Of a stretch of 43,580 nt of DNA, positions 1 through 10,506 are shown in pieces. The position numbers were made by a program, and so were the translations under genes. The stretch comes from Hoeflea sp. BRH_c9 (GTDB taxonomy: Bacteria > Pseudomonadota > Alphaproteobacteria > Rhizobiales > Rhizobiaceae), in NCBI GenBank assembly GCA_000961635.1, contig LADQ01000111.1:1-43580 (forward strand), in the 5' to 3' direction. The first letter of the stretch is position 1. The number at the start of each line of letters is the position of its first letter. Below the pieces are notes generated by a model. It was not told where the DNA came from. It saw nothing but the letters and a program-made list of their open reading frames with translations, and did no database searches.

Positions 1-166
1 GCTTGCCGTCAAGCGCCACGCCAAAGCCGCCCTCGCCGCCTGGCGCGACGGTGGCTTGCTTGTAGAACCGCTTGGGCAGGTGTTTGCGCAAGCCCGCCTG
101 GGTTTCGCGGACCGGATCGGACATCTTGTCTTCTCCGAGATCAAGATCGCTCAGAATGTCGGGCAT
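1..166 (-). CDS. ATP12-family F1-ATPase assembly chaperone (N-terminal part, cut by window edge)
   Basis: Only the first 55 codons are present. The reading frame starts at ATG 166, preceded by a good AAGGAG ribosome binding site, and runs off the left edge. The visible protein has a short acidic lead, then LPKRFYKQATV and GGFGVALDGK, which I recognise as the N-terminal signature of the ATP12 family. In mitochondria ATP12 helps assemble the F1 alpha subunit; the bacterial role is assumed from homology. It lies 34 nt downstream of the HAD phosphatase gene, in the order HAD then ATP12 that I recall from rhizobial genomes. Because most of the protein is outside the window, the family call rests on this short signature. 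Confidence 0.72.
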   Translation of the reverse strand, partial: MPDILSDLDLGEDKMSDPVRETQAGLRKHLPKRFYKQATVAPGGEGGFGVALDGK

Positions 167-200
167 GATCGCGTCTCCTTGCGTCAGATAAGCGTTGTCG

Positions 201-848
201 TCAAATAAGGCTGGCAATTTCATCGGCGGTGTCGACCACGTGGCCGGCGCCTGCTGCCCTGAGCGCATCCACCGGGCCATAGCCCCAGGAAACGCCGATG
301 GATCGCGCACCGGCATTGACCGCCATCTGCATGTCATAGACCGCGTCGCCGATTACAATGGTCTGCGCAGGCTCGATCCCGGATGCCGCGCAGCATTCCA
401 GCACCATGGCCGGATGCGGCTTGGACGGGCAGTCATCGGCGGTACGGGTGATGAAGAAGGACTGCGTCAGCCCATGATGGGCCAGAATGGCGTCCAGACC
501 CCGGCGCGACTTGCCGGTGACCACGCCAAGGATCACATCGTCACGGGCGTCAAGCGCCGCAATCAACGGCAACAATCCGTCATAGGCCGGCTCAAGCGCG
601 CCGCCACTTTGACGGTAGAGCATGAAGTGCTCCTTGTAACGCGCCGTCATGGCTGCAATTTCCGGATCCACCAGGCGGCCGAGCATCCGCGCGATGGCGA
701 TATCGAGCGTCAGCCCGATGATCGATTTGGTGTGATCGAACGTCGGCCGGTCCTGACCGAAATCCTCGAAGGTGCGCTCCATGCAGGCATGGATGATGGC
801 GGCGCTGTCGACAAGGGTGCCGTCGCAATCAAACAAAGCGAGCTTCAT
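201..848 (-). CDS. HAD-superfamily phosphatase, phosphoglycolate-phosphatase-like
   Basis: A 215-residue HAD hydrolase. Motif I is FDCDGTLVD with nucleophile Asp7 and acid/base Asp9. Motif II is the Thr of VVTGKSRRG (about residue 111), motif III is the Lys of SKPHPAM (about 143), and motif IV is IGDAVYDM (Asp168 and Asp172). Residues 15-85 form a helical cap, as in Gph/PGMB-type enzymes. The family removes phosphate from small metabolites such as 2-phosphoglycolate, but the substrate cannot be read from sequence. The ATG overlaps the stop codon of the upstream pseudouridine synthase gene (ATGA at 845-848), which indicates translational coupling. An ATP12-family gene follows 34 nt downstream. 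Confidence 0.88.
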   Translation of the reverse strand: MKLALFDCDGTLVDSAAIIHACMERTFEDFGQDRPTFDHTKSIIGLTLDIAIARMLGRLVDPEIAAMTARYKEHFMLYRQSGGALEPAYDGLLPLIAALDARDDVILGVVTGKSRRGLDAILAHHGLTQSFFITRTADDCPSKPHPAMVLECCAASGIEPAQTIVIGDAVYDMQMAVNAGARSIGVSWGYGPVDALRAAGAGHVVDTADEIASLI

Positions 849-1834
849 TCCTCGGGCTCCCCGCCCGTGGCCTCGTCAAAGCCGAGCAGGTTCCAGCTCT
901 GCACCATGTGCGGCGGCAAGGGCGCGGTGACCGAGAGCCGGCCACCGTCGGGATGCGGCACCGAGATGTGCCGCGCCAACAGATGCAGACGCTTCTGGAT
1001 GCCGCCGGGGAATTCCCAATTGGGGTCGTGCTGGTAATATTTGGGATCGCCGATGATCGGATGCCCCATGTGCAGCGCGTGAATCCGGAGCTGGTGGGTG
1101 CGGCCGGTATAGGGTTCGAACTCGAGCCAGGCGAGATTCTGGGCGGCCTTGTCGATGATCCTGTAGTAGGACACCGCATGATCGGCGCCCTGTTCGCCAT
1201 GCTTGGCGATGCGCATTCGGTCGCCATCATCGGTGGCTTCCTTGATCAGCCAGGTGGAGATCTTGCCTTCCTTCTCGCGCGGCACGCCCCTGACCAGGGC
1301 CCAGTAAGTCTTCTTGGTGGTGCGCTCGCGGAAGGCCGCGGTCAGCGCTTGCGCAGCGCTGCGTGTGCGGGCAACCACCAGAACGCCGGCGGTGTCGCGG
1401 TCGAGCCGGTGCACGAGCCTGGGTTTCTCGCCCTTCTTGTTGCGCCACGCCTCAAGCATCTCGTCAACATTGCGGGTGACGCCGGAGCCGCCCTGCACGG
1501 CAAGGCCGGCGGGCTTGTTGAACACCAGCACCTTGTCGTCCTCATGCAGCAGCATCTGGCGCAGCACATCGTCGTCGTTGCGGTTCTTTATGGTGTTGGA
1601 GGTGAGCGGCCCGGTGGGTTTTTCGTCGACGTCCATCGGCGGCACTCGGACGGTCTCGCCGGAGTGCACCCTGCGGTCGGTCTTGACCCGGCCGCCATCG
1701 ACGCGGATCTGCCCGGATCTGAGCAGCTTTTGCAGCTGCGCGAAGCCGAGACCGGGAAAATGCGTCTTGAACCAGCGATCGAGCCGCATGCCCGATTCCT
1801 CCGGATCTACCTGTATGAGCTGTACGCCCGCCAT
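845..1834 (-). CDS. RluA/RluC-family 23S rRNA pseudouridine synthase
   Basis: I start this 329-residue protein at ATG 1834, where the conserved sequence MAGVQLIQVDPEESG begins behind an AAAGAGAT ribosome binding site. An upstream ATG at 1897 would add 21 unconserved residues and run into crcB. An S4 RNA-binding domain (about residues 14-62, MRLDRWFKTHFPGLG) is followed by the RluA catalytic domain with VFNKPAGLAVQGG and the motif HRLDRDTAG, whose Asp145 is the expected catalytic aspartate. Enzymes of this type isomerise uridines in 23S rRNA; RluC makes three such sites in E. coli. I infer an RluC-like role, but the exact positions modified are unknown. It overlaps the HAD gene downstream by four bases. 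Confidence 0.88.
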   Translation of the reverse strand: MAGVQLIQVDPEESGMRLDRWFKTHFPGLGFAQLQKLLRSGQIRVDGGRVKTDRRVHSGETVRVPPMDVDEKPTGPLTSNTIKNRNDDDVLRQMLLHEDDKVLVFNKPAGLAVQGGSGVTRNVDEMLEAWRNKKGEKPRLVHRLDRDTAGVLVVARTRSAAQALTAAFRERTTKKTYWALVRGVPREKEGKISTWLIKEATDDGDRMRIAKHGEQGADHAVSYYRIIDKAAQNLAWLEFEPYTGRTHQLRIHALHMGHPIIGDPKYYQHDPNWEFPGGIQKRLHLLARHISVPHPDGGRLSVTAPLPPHMVQSWNLLGFDEATGGEPEE

Positions 1835-1875
1835 ATCGATTATCTCTTTAACCTGGGTAATTGGAACTGGGGCAA

Positions 1876-2250
1876 TCAGAGCTGGCGCGCCAGCCAAAGC
1901 CCGCCGAACAACGCCAGAATGGAAACTGTGACGCTGGCAATCACATAGGCTGCCGCCGCCGTCAACGCACCGCGCTCGTAAAGCGACACCGCATCGAGCG
2001 AAAAGGCCGAAAAGGTGGTAAAACCACCCAGAAATCCGGTCGCCAGCAACAAACGCAGCTCAGCATCCCCCGCTGAACGGCGGGCGAGCCAGGCGATCAG
2101 CAAGCCCATCGCCAGGGATCCGGCGATGTTGACCAGCAGCGTGCCCCAGGGAAACCCCGGCCCCGCCAGGCGCATCACCGCCGCCCCCGTGAGATGACGG
2201 GACACGGCGCCGAGACCACCGCCGAGAAAGATGAGAACAAGCGCATTCAT
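1876..2250 (-). CDS. crcB: CrcB/Fluc fluoride channel
   Basis: A 124-residue inner-membrane protein with four hydrophobic segments. It shows the family signatures GGGLGAVSRH near the N-terminus, Asn41 in the second helix, and GFLGGFTTFSAFS at residues 72-84, which carries the phenylalanines that line the fluoride pore. CrcB/Fluc proteins work as dual-topology dimers and let fluoride leave the cell. The upstream spacer (2251-2352) shows no fluoride riboswitch that I can recognise. The gene ends 41 nt before the rluC-like start and is probably co-transcribed with it. Confidence 0.93.
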   Translation of the reverse strand: MNALVLIFLGGGLGAVSRHLTGAAVMRLAGPGFPWGTLLVNIAGSLAMGLLIAWLARRSAGDAELRLLLATGFLGGFTTFSAFSLDAVSLYERGALTAAAAYVIASVTVSILALFGGLWLARQL

Positions 2251-2352
2251 TTCGCCTGCTTAGCTCAAATGCGCGCGGCGATAAAGCGCCGGGCGCGACG
2301 ATCCGGATATTTAGGCCGGAGCGGGCCGGCAGTGACAGGTGCTTTTGAGCCC

Positions 2353-2901
2353 TTATGCCCTTGCCGCCAGCGCGACATCATCGGCAAACTCGCCGAGAAA
2401 CCGGTCCAGCGCCGCCCAATCGGTCAATTCATAATCCTTGCTGGTATCGACCGGCCCGCCTTCCTTCGTTGAAATCTGACGCATCATCATGCGCTTGAAG
2501 AAATCATATTCGAGAAATTTGAGCGCGCCGGCGGCATGATGGACCTTGGCAATGTGAAATCCGGTCTTCTTTTCCAGCTTGGCGGGATAGCCTTCTGCCT
2601 CGGCACGGTCTTCGGAATTGCCGCTGCAAATGCCGAGCGAGACCGAGACCAGCGCGGTCGGGACATCGGCCAGCGCGGCCTTCCAGTCGATCAGGAACTG
2701 CTCCACAGGCGTCGGATAGCGTCCCATGTGGATCGGCGCACACAAAAGCACACCGTCGAAGCGGCCTGGAATGGCAAAGCCGGGTTCGCGAACATCAGCC
2801 AGCACAACGCCATGGCCCGATGCTTCAAGCTGTGCGGCGGCATGTTCGGCAATCTTGCGGGTATGTCCCTCAACCGTGGCGTAAAGAACCAGAACCGTCA
2901 T
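2353..2901 (-). CDS. HemG-like flavodoxin-domain protein (protoporphyrinogen oxidase family)
   Basis: A 182-residue flavodoxin-fold protein. I start it at ATG 2901, behind a strong AAGGAGG site eight bases upstream; a longer frame from 2958 adds 19 residues of no recognisable type. The N-terminus LVLYATVEGHTRKIAEH is the FMN phosphate loop. The C-terminal half, with FFKRMMMRQIS, the GG..DTSKDYE segment and LTDWAALDRFLGEFA, matches the layout of E. coli HemG rather than a plain electron-transfer flavodoxin. HemG oxidises protoporphyrinogen IX in haem synthesis using the quinone pool. Many alphaproteobacteria are thought to use HemJ for that step, so a general menaquinone or stress-related flavodoxin role is also possible. 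It stands between crcB and the panE-like gene with its own spacers. Confidence 0.75.
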   Translation of the reverse strand: MTVLVLYATVEGHTRKIAEHAAAQLEASGHGVVLADVREPGFAIPGRFDGVLLCAPIHMGRYPTPVEQFLIDWKAALADVPTALVSVSLGICSGNSEDRAEAEGYPAKLEKKTGFHIAKVHHAAGALKFLEYDFFKRMMMRQISTKEGGPVDTSKDYELTDWAALDRFLGEFADDVALAARA

Positions 2902-3000
2902 GGCGTATCCTCCTTGGTCATTGACCGGCAGCATGCCGCGCAACTGTGAAAAAGGCATTGACGCAAGTCAATTGGCGGAAACCGGGATGGGCCTCGTGGG

Positions 3001-4035
3001 TCAGCGCGACACGCTGCGCGCCAGCGCCAGAAGCTCGTCACCGCGCAACTGGGGAGAGGCCTCGGCGGCAAAGGCATCATCGACCAGACGGCAGATCAAC
3101 TGGTTGACCGGGGCGGTGCGGCCATGCGCCTCGGCAAGCGAGCAGACAGCCCCATTGAGAAACCGGGTTTCGGGCTCCCTGCCCGCCTTCAGATCGTCCC
3201 AGGAGGAGGACCGCGCCGTCTCATCCATCCGGAGCTGCTGCCGGGCGACGATCCGGAAAAGCCATGTCGGCAGGCGCAGAACCTTCGGGATCAGCCGCGG
3301 ACTGGTGCGAGTGGCGCCAATGGCTTGAATGCCGGCCGCGTCAAGGGCGGCGAGCAGTTCGTCCATGGCCATTGCCAGAACCTTGCGATAGCCCGGATCC
3401 TCGAACTGCTGGCGCAACGGCAAACCGCTTAACACATTGAGCCCGTTGTTAAGGTTGAGCAGCAGCTTGCCCCACTGCATGGCGTCCAGATTGTCATGGA
3501 CATCCAGTGTCAGGCCGGAGCTTTTGGCAAGACCGGCCAGTTCGGCGGAGGCTTTCGAAGGACCGATCAGAACAGGTCCTTCCATGGCGCAATGCACGGC
3601 ATTGGGCGACAGCCGGACCACATTGAAAGGCACCGTGCCGGCGACGATTTCATGCGGTGACATCAGCCTCTTGAGCATCTCGACATTGCCGACGCCGTTT
3701 TGCAGGCTGATGACGGTGGCGCCTGGCTTGAGGACCTGGAGAAGCTCGAGCGCCGCGGATTCGGTGTCGCCGGATTTGGTGCAGAACAGCACCACATCGC
3801 ACTCGGCCAGGCTGCCGACGCCGCCGAATTCATACTGCGCAGGCTTCAGTTCGGCCTTGAACCCGTCATAGCGTGACAAGGACAGGCCACGCGACACCGC
3901 CTCCTGCGTGCGCCCGCGCGTCGCGAAAACCACATGAACACCGCCCTGGGCAAGCATGCCGCCAACATAGAGCCCGATGGCGCCAGCACCCATGACGCCG
4001 ATCTTGGGACCTTGACTCTTGCCTGCGGTGGTCAT
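3001..4035 (-). CDS. Ketopantoate reductase PanE/ApbA-family oxidoreductase
   Basis: A 344-residue NAD(P)-dependent oxidoreductase with an N-terminal Rossmann fold (KIGVMGAGAIGLYVGGMLA, glycine motif at about residues 16-21). The mid-protein motif ISLQNGVGN and the segment MQWGKLLLNLNN place the expected catalytic Lys at 190 and the substrate-binding Asn at 194/198. True PanE reduces 2-dehydropantoate to pantoate for coenzyme A synthesis. The family also contains paralogues acting on other 2-oxo acids. At 344 residues it is longer than typical E. coli-type PanE (about 300), so I leave the symbol blank. An AAGGAG site precedes the ATG, and the rarA stop lies six bases upstream. Confidence 0.85.
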   Translation of the reverse strand: MTTAGKSQGPKIGVMGAGAIGLYVGGMLAQGGVHVVFATRGRTQEAVSRGLSLSRYDGFKAELKPAQYEFGGVGSLAECDVVLFCTKSGDTESAALELLQVLKPGATVISLQNGVGNVEMLKRLMSPHEIVAGTVPFNVVRLSPNAVHCAMEGPVLIGPSKASAELAGLAKSSGLTLDVHDNLDAMQWGKLLLNLNNGLNVLSGLPLRQQFEDPGYRKVLAMAMDELLAALDAAGIQAIGATRTSPRLIPKVLRLPTWLFRIVARQQLRMDETARSSSWDDLKAGREPETRFLNGAVCSLAEAHGRTAPVNQLICRLVDDAFAAEASPQLRGDELLALARSVSR

Positions 4036-4041
4036 GCCGCC

Positions 4042-5351
4042 CTACTCCTTACCGCCGCGCTCTTTCCGCAGCCGCGCCCAGAAATCAAGCCGCTTGCGGA
4101 TGTCGCGTTCGAAGCCGCGTTCGGGCGGATCGTAGAAGGTCTTGCGGCCCATCGCTTCGGGAAAATAATCCTGGCCTGAAAAGGCGTCAGGCTCGTCGTG
4201 GTCGTAGCGATACCCCTCACTGTAGCCCTCGGCCTTCATCAGCTTGGTCGGCGCGTTGAGAATGTGCCTGGGCGGAAGTAGCGACCCGCCCTCCTTGGCC
4301 GCCCGCATGGCGGATTTGTAGGCCGTGTAGACGGCGTTGGATTTGGGCGCGGTGGCGAGATAGACGCAGGCCTGGGCCAGCGCCAGTTCGCCTTCGGGCG
4401 AGCCCAGATAATCATAGGCGTCCTTGGCGGCATTGGCGATGACCAGCGCCTGCGGATCGGCCAGGCCAATGTCTTCCGACGCCATCCGCACCAGCCTCCG
4501 GCCCAAAAACAGCGGATCCTCGCCGGCGTCGAACATGCGGCAGAGATAATAGAGCGCGGCGTCGGGATCGGAGCCGCGCACCGATTTGTGCAGCGCCGAG
4601 ATCAGATTGTAATGGCCGTCCTGGCCCTTGTCGTACACCGGCGCGCGGCGCTGGACGACGTTGACGAGCGCTTCGGTGTCAAACACCTCGTCCTCACGGG
4701 CGGCGCGCCAGACTTCTTCGGCCAGCGTCAGCACCGCACGGCCATCGCCATCGGCCATCCTGAGCAGGCTCTGCCGCGCATCCGGTTCCAAGGGCAGCGG
4801 CTTGCCGGTGTCGGCTTCGGCGCGCTGGAGCAGGCTTTCGAGGCTGTCCTCGTCATGCGGCTTGAAGGTCAGCACGCGCGCGCGGGAAAGCAGAGCGGCG
4901 TTGAGCTCGAAGGACGGATTTTCCGTGGTGGCGCCGACCAGCACGATGGTGCCGTCCTCCATCACCGGCAGGAAACTGTCCTGCTGGGCGCGGTTGAACC
5001 GGTGGATCTCGTCGACGAACAGCAGCGTCTGGCGGCCGCCCATGCGTCGGGCGCGCGCCGTCTCGAACACTTTCTTGAGGTCGGCCACGCCGGAGAACAC
5101 CGCCGAGATCTGATCGAAGGCCAGATCGGTCTCGCCCGCCAGAAGGCGCGCCACGGTGGTCTTGCCGGTGCCCGGCGGTCCCCAGAAGATCATCGAGCCC
5201 AGACTGCCCGAGGCGATCATCCGGGTGATGGCGCCGTCCGCGCCGGTCAGATGCGGCTGGCCGGTCACCTCGGCCAGGGTTTTTGGCCGCAACCGGTCGG
5301 CGAGCGGGCGGCGCCCGCTGTTGGCCGGGTCAGGTGTGGCGAACAGATCGC

Positions 5352-5355
<4 letters not shown>
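4042..5355 (-). CDS. rarA: Replication-associated recombination protein A, AAA+ ATPase
   Basis: A 437-residue AAA+ ATPase of the RarA/MgsA/WRNIP1 family. The protein starts with a short tail ending in RPLADRLRPKTLAEVTGQ. Walker A is GPPGTGKTT (residues 59-67) and Walker B with its DE pair is LLFVDEIH (about 111-118). The C-terminal tetramerisation region contains SALHKSVRGSDPDAALYYL and RMASEDIGLADPQ, both characteristic of this family. RarA acts at stalled replication forks and in recombination. Its ATG overlaps the stop of the DegP-like protease gene (ATGA at 5352-5355), and its TAG falls just before the ribosome binding site of the panE-like gene, so these genes probably share a transcript. 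Confidence 0.94.
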
Positions 5356-6899
<1,544 letters not shown>

Positions 6900-7134
6900 G
6901 ACGGGAATCCTCAGTGATTTGGGCCAGTATGACCTTACTGGATGCGTAAAGTCATCATGAGTTTGGCCGCTTGATGGCGGGCCAGCGGTTTGCGGACGCG
7001 CGGCGATCACCTGGTCTACACGAAAATGTGGTCGGGCCGGCGCTTTGCGGCGGGGCTCAGATGTATATCATGGCGGAAAGTTCAAGCACGCGCCGATCGC
7101 AACCGGTCCGGCATACTCCAGGAGCGACATTCCC

Positions 7135-8076
7135 ATGCGTCCTTCCCATCCCATTCGCGGATCCGAGATCACATCCGAATCTGCTTACCTCAACCGGCGC
7201 GACGTGCTGCAGCTGGCCGCTGCCGGCGGAATGGCGCTTGCGGCCCCCTCCTTCGCATGGGCCGCGACCGGGCTTGCCGCCAAGCCCGGCGGCTATGATC
7301 CGAAGGAAGAGATCACGCCGGAGGCCGATGCGACCAGCTACAACAATTTCTATGAATTCGGCACCGGCAAGGCCGATCCCGCCGCCAAATCAGGCGACTT
7401 CAACCCGCGCCCCTGGAGCATCAAGGTCGACGGCTTGGTGGGCAAGCCGACCGAGTTCGATCTCGACGCGCTGATGGCGCTGGGACTCGAGGAGCGGATC
7501 TACCGGATGCGCTGCGTCGAAGCCTGGTCGATGGTGATCCCGTGGATCGGTTTCCCGCTTTCCGCCCTGATCGACAAGGTGGAGCCGCTGGGCAGCGCCA
7601 AATATGTTGCCTTCGAGACCATTGTCCGGCCCGAGGAAATGCCCGGCCAGCGCGGCATCTTTCAACCGCTCGACTGGCCCTATGTCGAAGGTCTGCGGCT
7701 GGATGAGGCGCGCCACAAGCTCACCATCCTGGCGATGGGCATGTATGGCAAGACGCTGCCGAACCAGAACGGCGCGCCCATCCGGCTGGTGACGCCGTGG
7801 AAATATGGCTTCAAGGGCATCAAGTCGATCGTCCGCATCACGCTGACCGAGGAGCAGCCGGCCTCGACCTGGAACCGGCTGGCGCCGGGCGAGTATGGCT
7901 TCTACGCCAACGTCAATCCGGCGGTAAATCATCCGCGCTGGAGCCAGGCCATGGAAAACCGCATTGGCGGCGGCGGCTTCTTTGGCTCCAACGAGCGGCC
8001 GACGCTGCCCTTCAACGGTTATGGGGACGAGGTGGCCAGCCTCTATGCGGGCATGGACCTGAAAGCCAATTTCTGA
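7135..8076 (+). CDS. msrP: Methionine-sulfoxide reductase catalytic subunit MsrP (YedY), molybdoenzyme
   Basis: A 313-residue periplasmic oxidoreductase. The chosen ATG at 7135 has an AGGAG site and puts a Tat signal at residues 20-45: twin arginine in [13 protein letters not shown], then [10 protein letters not shown]. An earlier ATG at 7045 has no supporting features. The sulfite-oxidase-type molybdopterin domain contains [14 protein letters not shown], whose Cys127 is the expected molybdenum ligand. MsrP reduces methionine sulfoxide in oxidised periplasmic proteins with electrons from MsrQ, encoded three bases downstream. The pair is transcribed against its neighbours and sits between the alpha ribosomal operon and the degP-like gene. 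Confidence 0.95.
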   Translation: MRPSHPIRGSEITSESAYLNRRDVLQLAAAGGMALAAPSFAWAATGLAAKPGGYDPKEEITPEADATSYNNFYEFGTGKADPAAKSGDFNPRPWSIKVDGLVGKPTEFDLDALMALGLEERIYRMRCVEAWSMVIPWIGFPLSALIDKVEPLGSAKYVAFETIVRPEEMPGQRGIFQPLDWPYVEGLRLDEARHKLTILAMGMYGKTLPNQNGAPIRLVTPWKYGFKGIKSIVRITLTEEQPASTWNRLAPGEYGFYANVNPAVNHPRWSQAMENRIGGGGFFGSNERPTLPFNGYGDEVASLYAGMDLKANF

Positions 8077-8078
8077 CC

Positions 8079-8738
8079 ATGGCCCTGCCCGCCCTGCCAA
8101 AACGATACCACGCCGCTTCGATCTGGGCGCTCTATTCGCTGGGCCTCGTGCCGGCTGTCTGGACCTTCTATCTCGGCGCCACCGGCCAGCTGATCGGCAA
8201 TCCGGTCAAGATCTTTGAACATCTGCTGGGCGAATGGGCGCTCAGGTTCCTGATCCTGACGCTGGCGATCTCGCCGCTGAGGGATCTGTTCGGGATCAAC
8301 TGGGTGCGCTATCGGCGCGCACTCGGGCTGCTGGCGTTCTGGTACGTGGCGATGCATTTCCTCGCCTACATGGTGCTCGACAAGCGGCTTGCGTTCGGCG
8401 TGATTGTCGAGGACGTGTTCAAGCGCTGGTTCATCACCATCGGCATGGCCGCCTTGCTGATGCTGATCCCGCTGGCGCTGACGTCCAACACATGGTCGAT
8501 CCGCAGGCTCGGACCGGGCTGGGTCAAGCTGCACCGGCTGATCTATCCCGTCGCCGCCGCCGGCGCGCTGCACTTCTGTCTCGCGGTCAAGGTGATCGGG
8601 CCGGAGCAACTGGTCTATGCCGGGCTGGTGTCGCTGCTGCTCGGCTGGCGCCTGGCGCGGCCGCGCTACATGGCGTGGAAGCGGGGCAGGCGTCAGGCCA
8701 ATGTCGGACTTGCGCCGGCGCGGGCGCTGACGAAGTAG
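8079..8738 (+). CDS. msrQ: Haem-binding membrane subunit MsrQ (YedZ)
   Basis: A 219-residue ferric-reductase-like membrane protein. The ATG is two bases after the msrP stop codon, so the genes are clearly coupled. Five to six hydrophobic helices are visible, and the histidines expected to bind b-type haem are in AMHFLAY (His93), KLHRLIY (His152) and ALHFCL (His165). MsrQ takes electrons from the quinone pool or flavin and passes them to MsrP in the periplasm. The C-terminal tail is basic (RPRYMAWKRGRR). Transcription from this gene faces rplQ, and a stem-loop at 8799-8829 lies between the two stop codons. Confidence 0.94.
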   Translation: MALPALPKRYHAASIWALYSLGLVPAVWTFYLGATGQLIGNPVKIFEHLLGEWALRFLILTLAISPLRDLFGINWVRYRRALGLLAFWYVAMHFLAYMVLDKRLAFGVIVEDVFKRWFITIGMAALLMLIPLALTSNTWSIRRLGPGWVKLHRLIYPVAAAGALHFCLAVKVIGPEQLVYAGLVSLLLGWRLARPRYMAWKRGRRQANVGLAPARALTK

Positions 8739-8798
8739 GTTGGCCACCACTTTCACCCAGTTCGAGGTGAAAGCCTAGGGTCACGCCTGGAGACACCA

Positions 8799-8829
8799 AA
8801 AGGCCGGGCGCTTGACGCACCCGGCCTTT
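8799..8829 (-). terminator. Convergent terminator of the alpha operon and msrPQ
   Basis: A perfect 10-bp inverted repeat (arms 8799-8808 and 8820-8829, AAAGGCCGGG and its complement) with an 11-nt loop. Read on the minus strand, the second arm runs into a TTTT tract, which fits a Rho-independent terminator after rplQ. Read on the plus strand it ends in TTT and can also stop msrPQ. A weaker 8-bp inverted repeat (8750-8757 with 8766-8773) lies between this structure and the msrQ stop. Confidence 0.88.
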
Positions 8830-8858
8830 CATATTTCGGCTTTGCCAGTTTGAAGCGC

Positions 8859-9287
8859 TTACGCTGCTTCGTCTTCAGCTGCGGCTTCCAGAGCCACGCG
8901 GGCGCGGTCCTTGGCGCCGCGGGCGTCAACGTCGCGATCGACGAATTCAACCACGGCCATCGGCGCATTGTCGCCGGTGCGGTAGCCTGCCTTCATGATC
9001 CGGATATAGCCGCCGTTGCGGGTGGCGTAGCGGATTGCAATGCTGTCAAACAGCTTGCGCACGGCATCATTGTCGCGGATCTGCGAGATCGCCTGACGGC
9101 GGGCATGCAGGTCGCCGCGCTTGCCGAGCGTGACGAGCTTTTCGACGATCGGGCGGATTTCCTTGGCCTTAGGCAAGGTGGTCACGATCTGCTCATGTTC
9201 GATGAGCGAAGCCGCCATGTTGGCGAACATCGCCTTGCGGTGGCTCGAGGTGCGGTTCAGCTTGCGGCCTGAATTTCCGTGGCGCAT
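8859..9287 (-). CDS. rplQ: 50S ribosomal protein L17
   Basis: A 142-residue L17. The N-terminus [20 protein letters not shown] is the conserved family opening, followed by [22 protein letters not shown]. The last twenty or so residues form an acidic, alanine-rich tail typical of alphaproteobacterial L17. L17 binds 23S rRNA near the exit tunnel of the large subunit. It is the last gene of the alpha operon, after rpoA, and is followed by the strong hairpin at 8799-8829. Confidence 0.98.
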   Translation of the reverse strand: MRHGNSGRKLNRTSSHRKAMFANMAASLIEHEQIVTTLPKAKEIRPIVEKLVTLGKRGDLHARRQAISQIRDNDAVRKLFDSIAIRYATRNGGYIRIMKAGYRTGDNAPMAVVEFVDRDVDARGAKDRARVALEAAAEDEAA

Positions 9288-9390
9288 GGCCTGTCTCCTT
9301 CACATGCAGGCACGGCCTGCCGTTTGAATAGTTTACTCTGCTGACGCAAATCCCGGGAACGGCGGAGCCGCCCTCCCCGGAGCTCGCGGG

Positions 9391-10401
9391 TTAATACTGG
9401 TCTTCGTAACGCTTGGCGAGATCTTCGATGTTTTCCGGCGGCCAGGACGGAACTTCCATACCCAGATGCAGGCCCATGGAAGCCAAGACTTCCTTGATCT
9501 CGTTGAGTGACTTGCGGCCAAAGTTCGGAGTGCGGAGCATTTCTGCTTCGGTCTTCTGAATAAGGTCGCCGATATAGACGATGTTGTCGTTCTTCAGGCA
9601 GTTGGCCGAGCGGACCGAAAGCTCCAGCTCGTCGACCTTCTTGAGAAGCGACGGGTTGAACGCGAGTTCGGCGACGGTTTCCTCGTGAACTTCCTTCTGC
9701 GGCTCGTCGAAGTTGACGAACACACCGAGTTGGTCCTGCAGGATGCGGGCCGCATAGGCAACAGCATCCTCACCGCTCACCGAACCATCGGTTTCGATGG
9801 TCAGCGTCAGCTTGTCGTAATCGAGGACCTGTCCTTCACGGGTGTTTTCCACCTTGTAGGAGCACTTCTTGACCGGCGAATAGAGGCTGTCGACCGGGAT
9901 CAGGCCGATCGGCGCGTCTTCAGCCCGGTTGCGGTCAGCCGGCACATAGCCCTTGCCGTTGTTGACGGTGAACTCCATGCGGATTTCAGCGCCCTCATCC
10001 AGCGTGCACAGTGCATGCTCGGGGTTGAGGATCTCAATGTCGCCAACGGTCTGGATATCGCCCGCACGGACAACGCCGGGGCCCTGCTTGCGGACGACCA
10101 TGCGCTTGGCTTCGTCGCCTTCCATGCGGATGGCGATTTCCTTGATGTTGAGGATGATGTCGGTGACATCTTCGCGAACGCCCGGGATCGAGGAGAACTC
10201 ATGAAGCACGCCGTCGATCTGCACTGCGGTGACGGCAGCGCCGCGCAGCGAGGACAAAAGCACCCGGCGCAGGGCATTGCCCAGCGTCAGCCCGAAACCG
10301 CGCTCAAGCGGTTCGGCAACCACGGTCGCCTTGGTGCGGCCGGAGATGTTGAACTCAACCTTGCTGGGCTTGATCAATTCCTGCCAGTTTTTCTGAATCA
10401 T
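9391..10401 (-). CDS. rpoA: DNA-directed RNA polymerase subunit alpha
   Basis: A 336-residue alpha subunit. I start at ATG 10401 ([17 protein letters not shown]), which has a GGAAGG site upstream; an ATG at 10446 would add 15 unconserved residues. The N-terminal domain (to about residue 235) contains the dimerisation motif [20 protein letters not shown]. The C-terminal domain has [16 protein letters not shown] and [18 protein letters not shown], the helices that contact UP-element DNA and activators. It seeds assembly of the polymerase core with RpoB and RpoC, encoded about 19 kb away in this window. Confidence 0.99.
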   Translation of the reverse strand: MIQKNWQELIKPSKVEFNISGRTKATVVAEPLERGFGLTLGNALRRVLLSSLRGAAVTAVQIDGVLHEFSSIPGVREDVTDIILNIKEIAIRMEGDEAKRMVVRKQGPGVVRAGDIQTVGDIEILNPEHALCTLDEGAEIRMEFTVNNGKGYVPADRNRAEDAPIGLIPVDSLYSPVKKCSYKVENTREGQVLDYDKLTLTIETDGSVSGEDAVAYAARILQDQLGVFVNFDEPQKEVHEETVAELAFNPSLLKKVDELELSVRSANCLKNDNIVYIGDLIQKTEAEMLRTPNFGRKSLNEIKEVLASMGLHLGMEVPSWPPENIEDLAKRYEDQY

Positions 10402-10461
10402 GTCTGATGCCTTCCTGTTGCCGCACCATCCAATCGTGACGGCCAAGTGAGAAGAGGATTA

Positions 10462-10488
10462 GACGGGCGAGGCAAAGCCAGGCCCGTC
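10462..10488 (-). other. Stem-loop in rpsK-rpoA spacer
   Basis: In the 105-nt spacer between rpsK and rpoA, 7-bp arms (10462-10468 and 10482-10488, GACGGGC and its complement) enclose a second 3-bp helix (GGC/GCC) with a three-base loop. No U tract follows on the minus strand, so it is not a classical terminator. It may be a processing or translational-control hairpin ahead of rpoA. Confidence 0.5.
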
Positions 10489-10506
10489 GAAATATTTGAA
10501 ACTGTC

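Noticed and set aside
2251-2352. Possible fluoride riboswitch ahead of crcB
   Set aside because: The spacer is only 102 nt, and I could not lay out the pseudoknot or the conserved fluoride-riboswitch segments on the minus strand.
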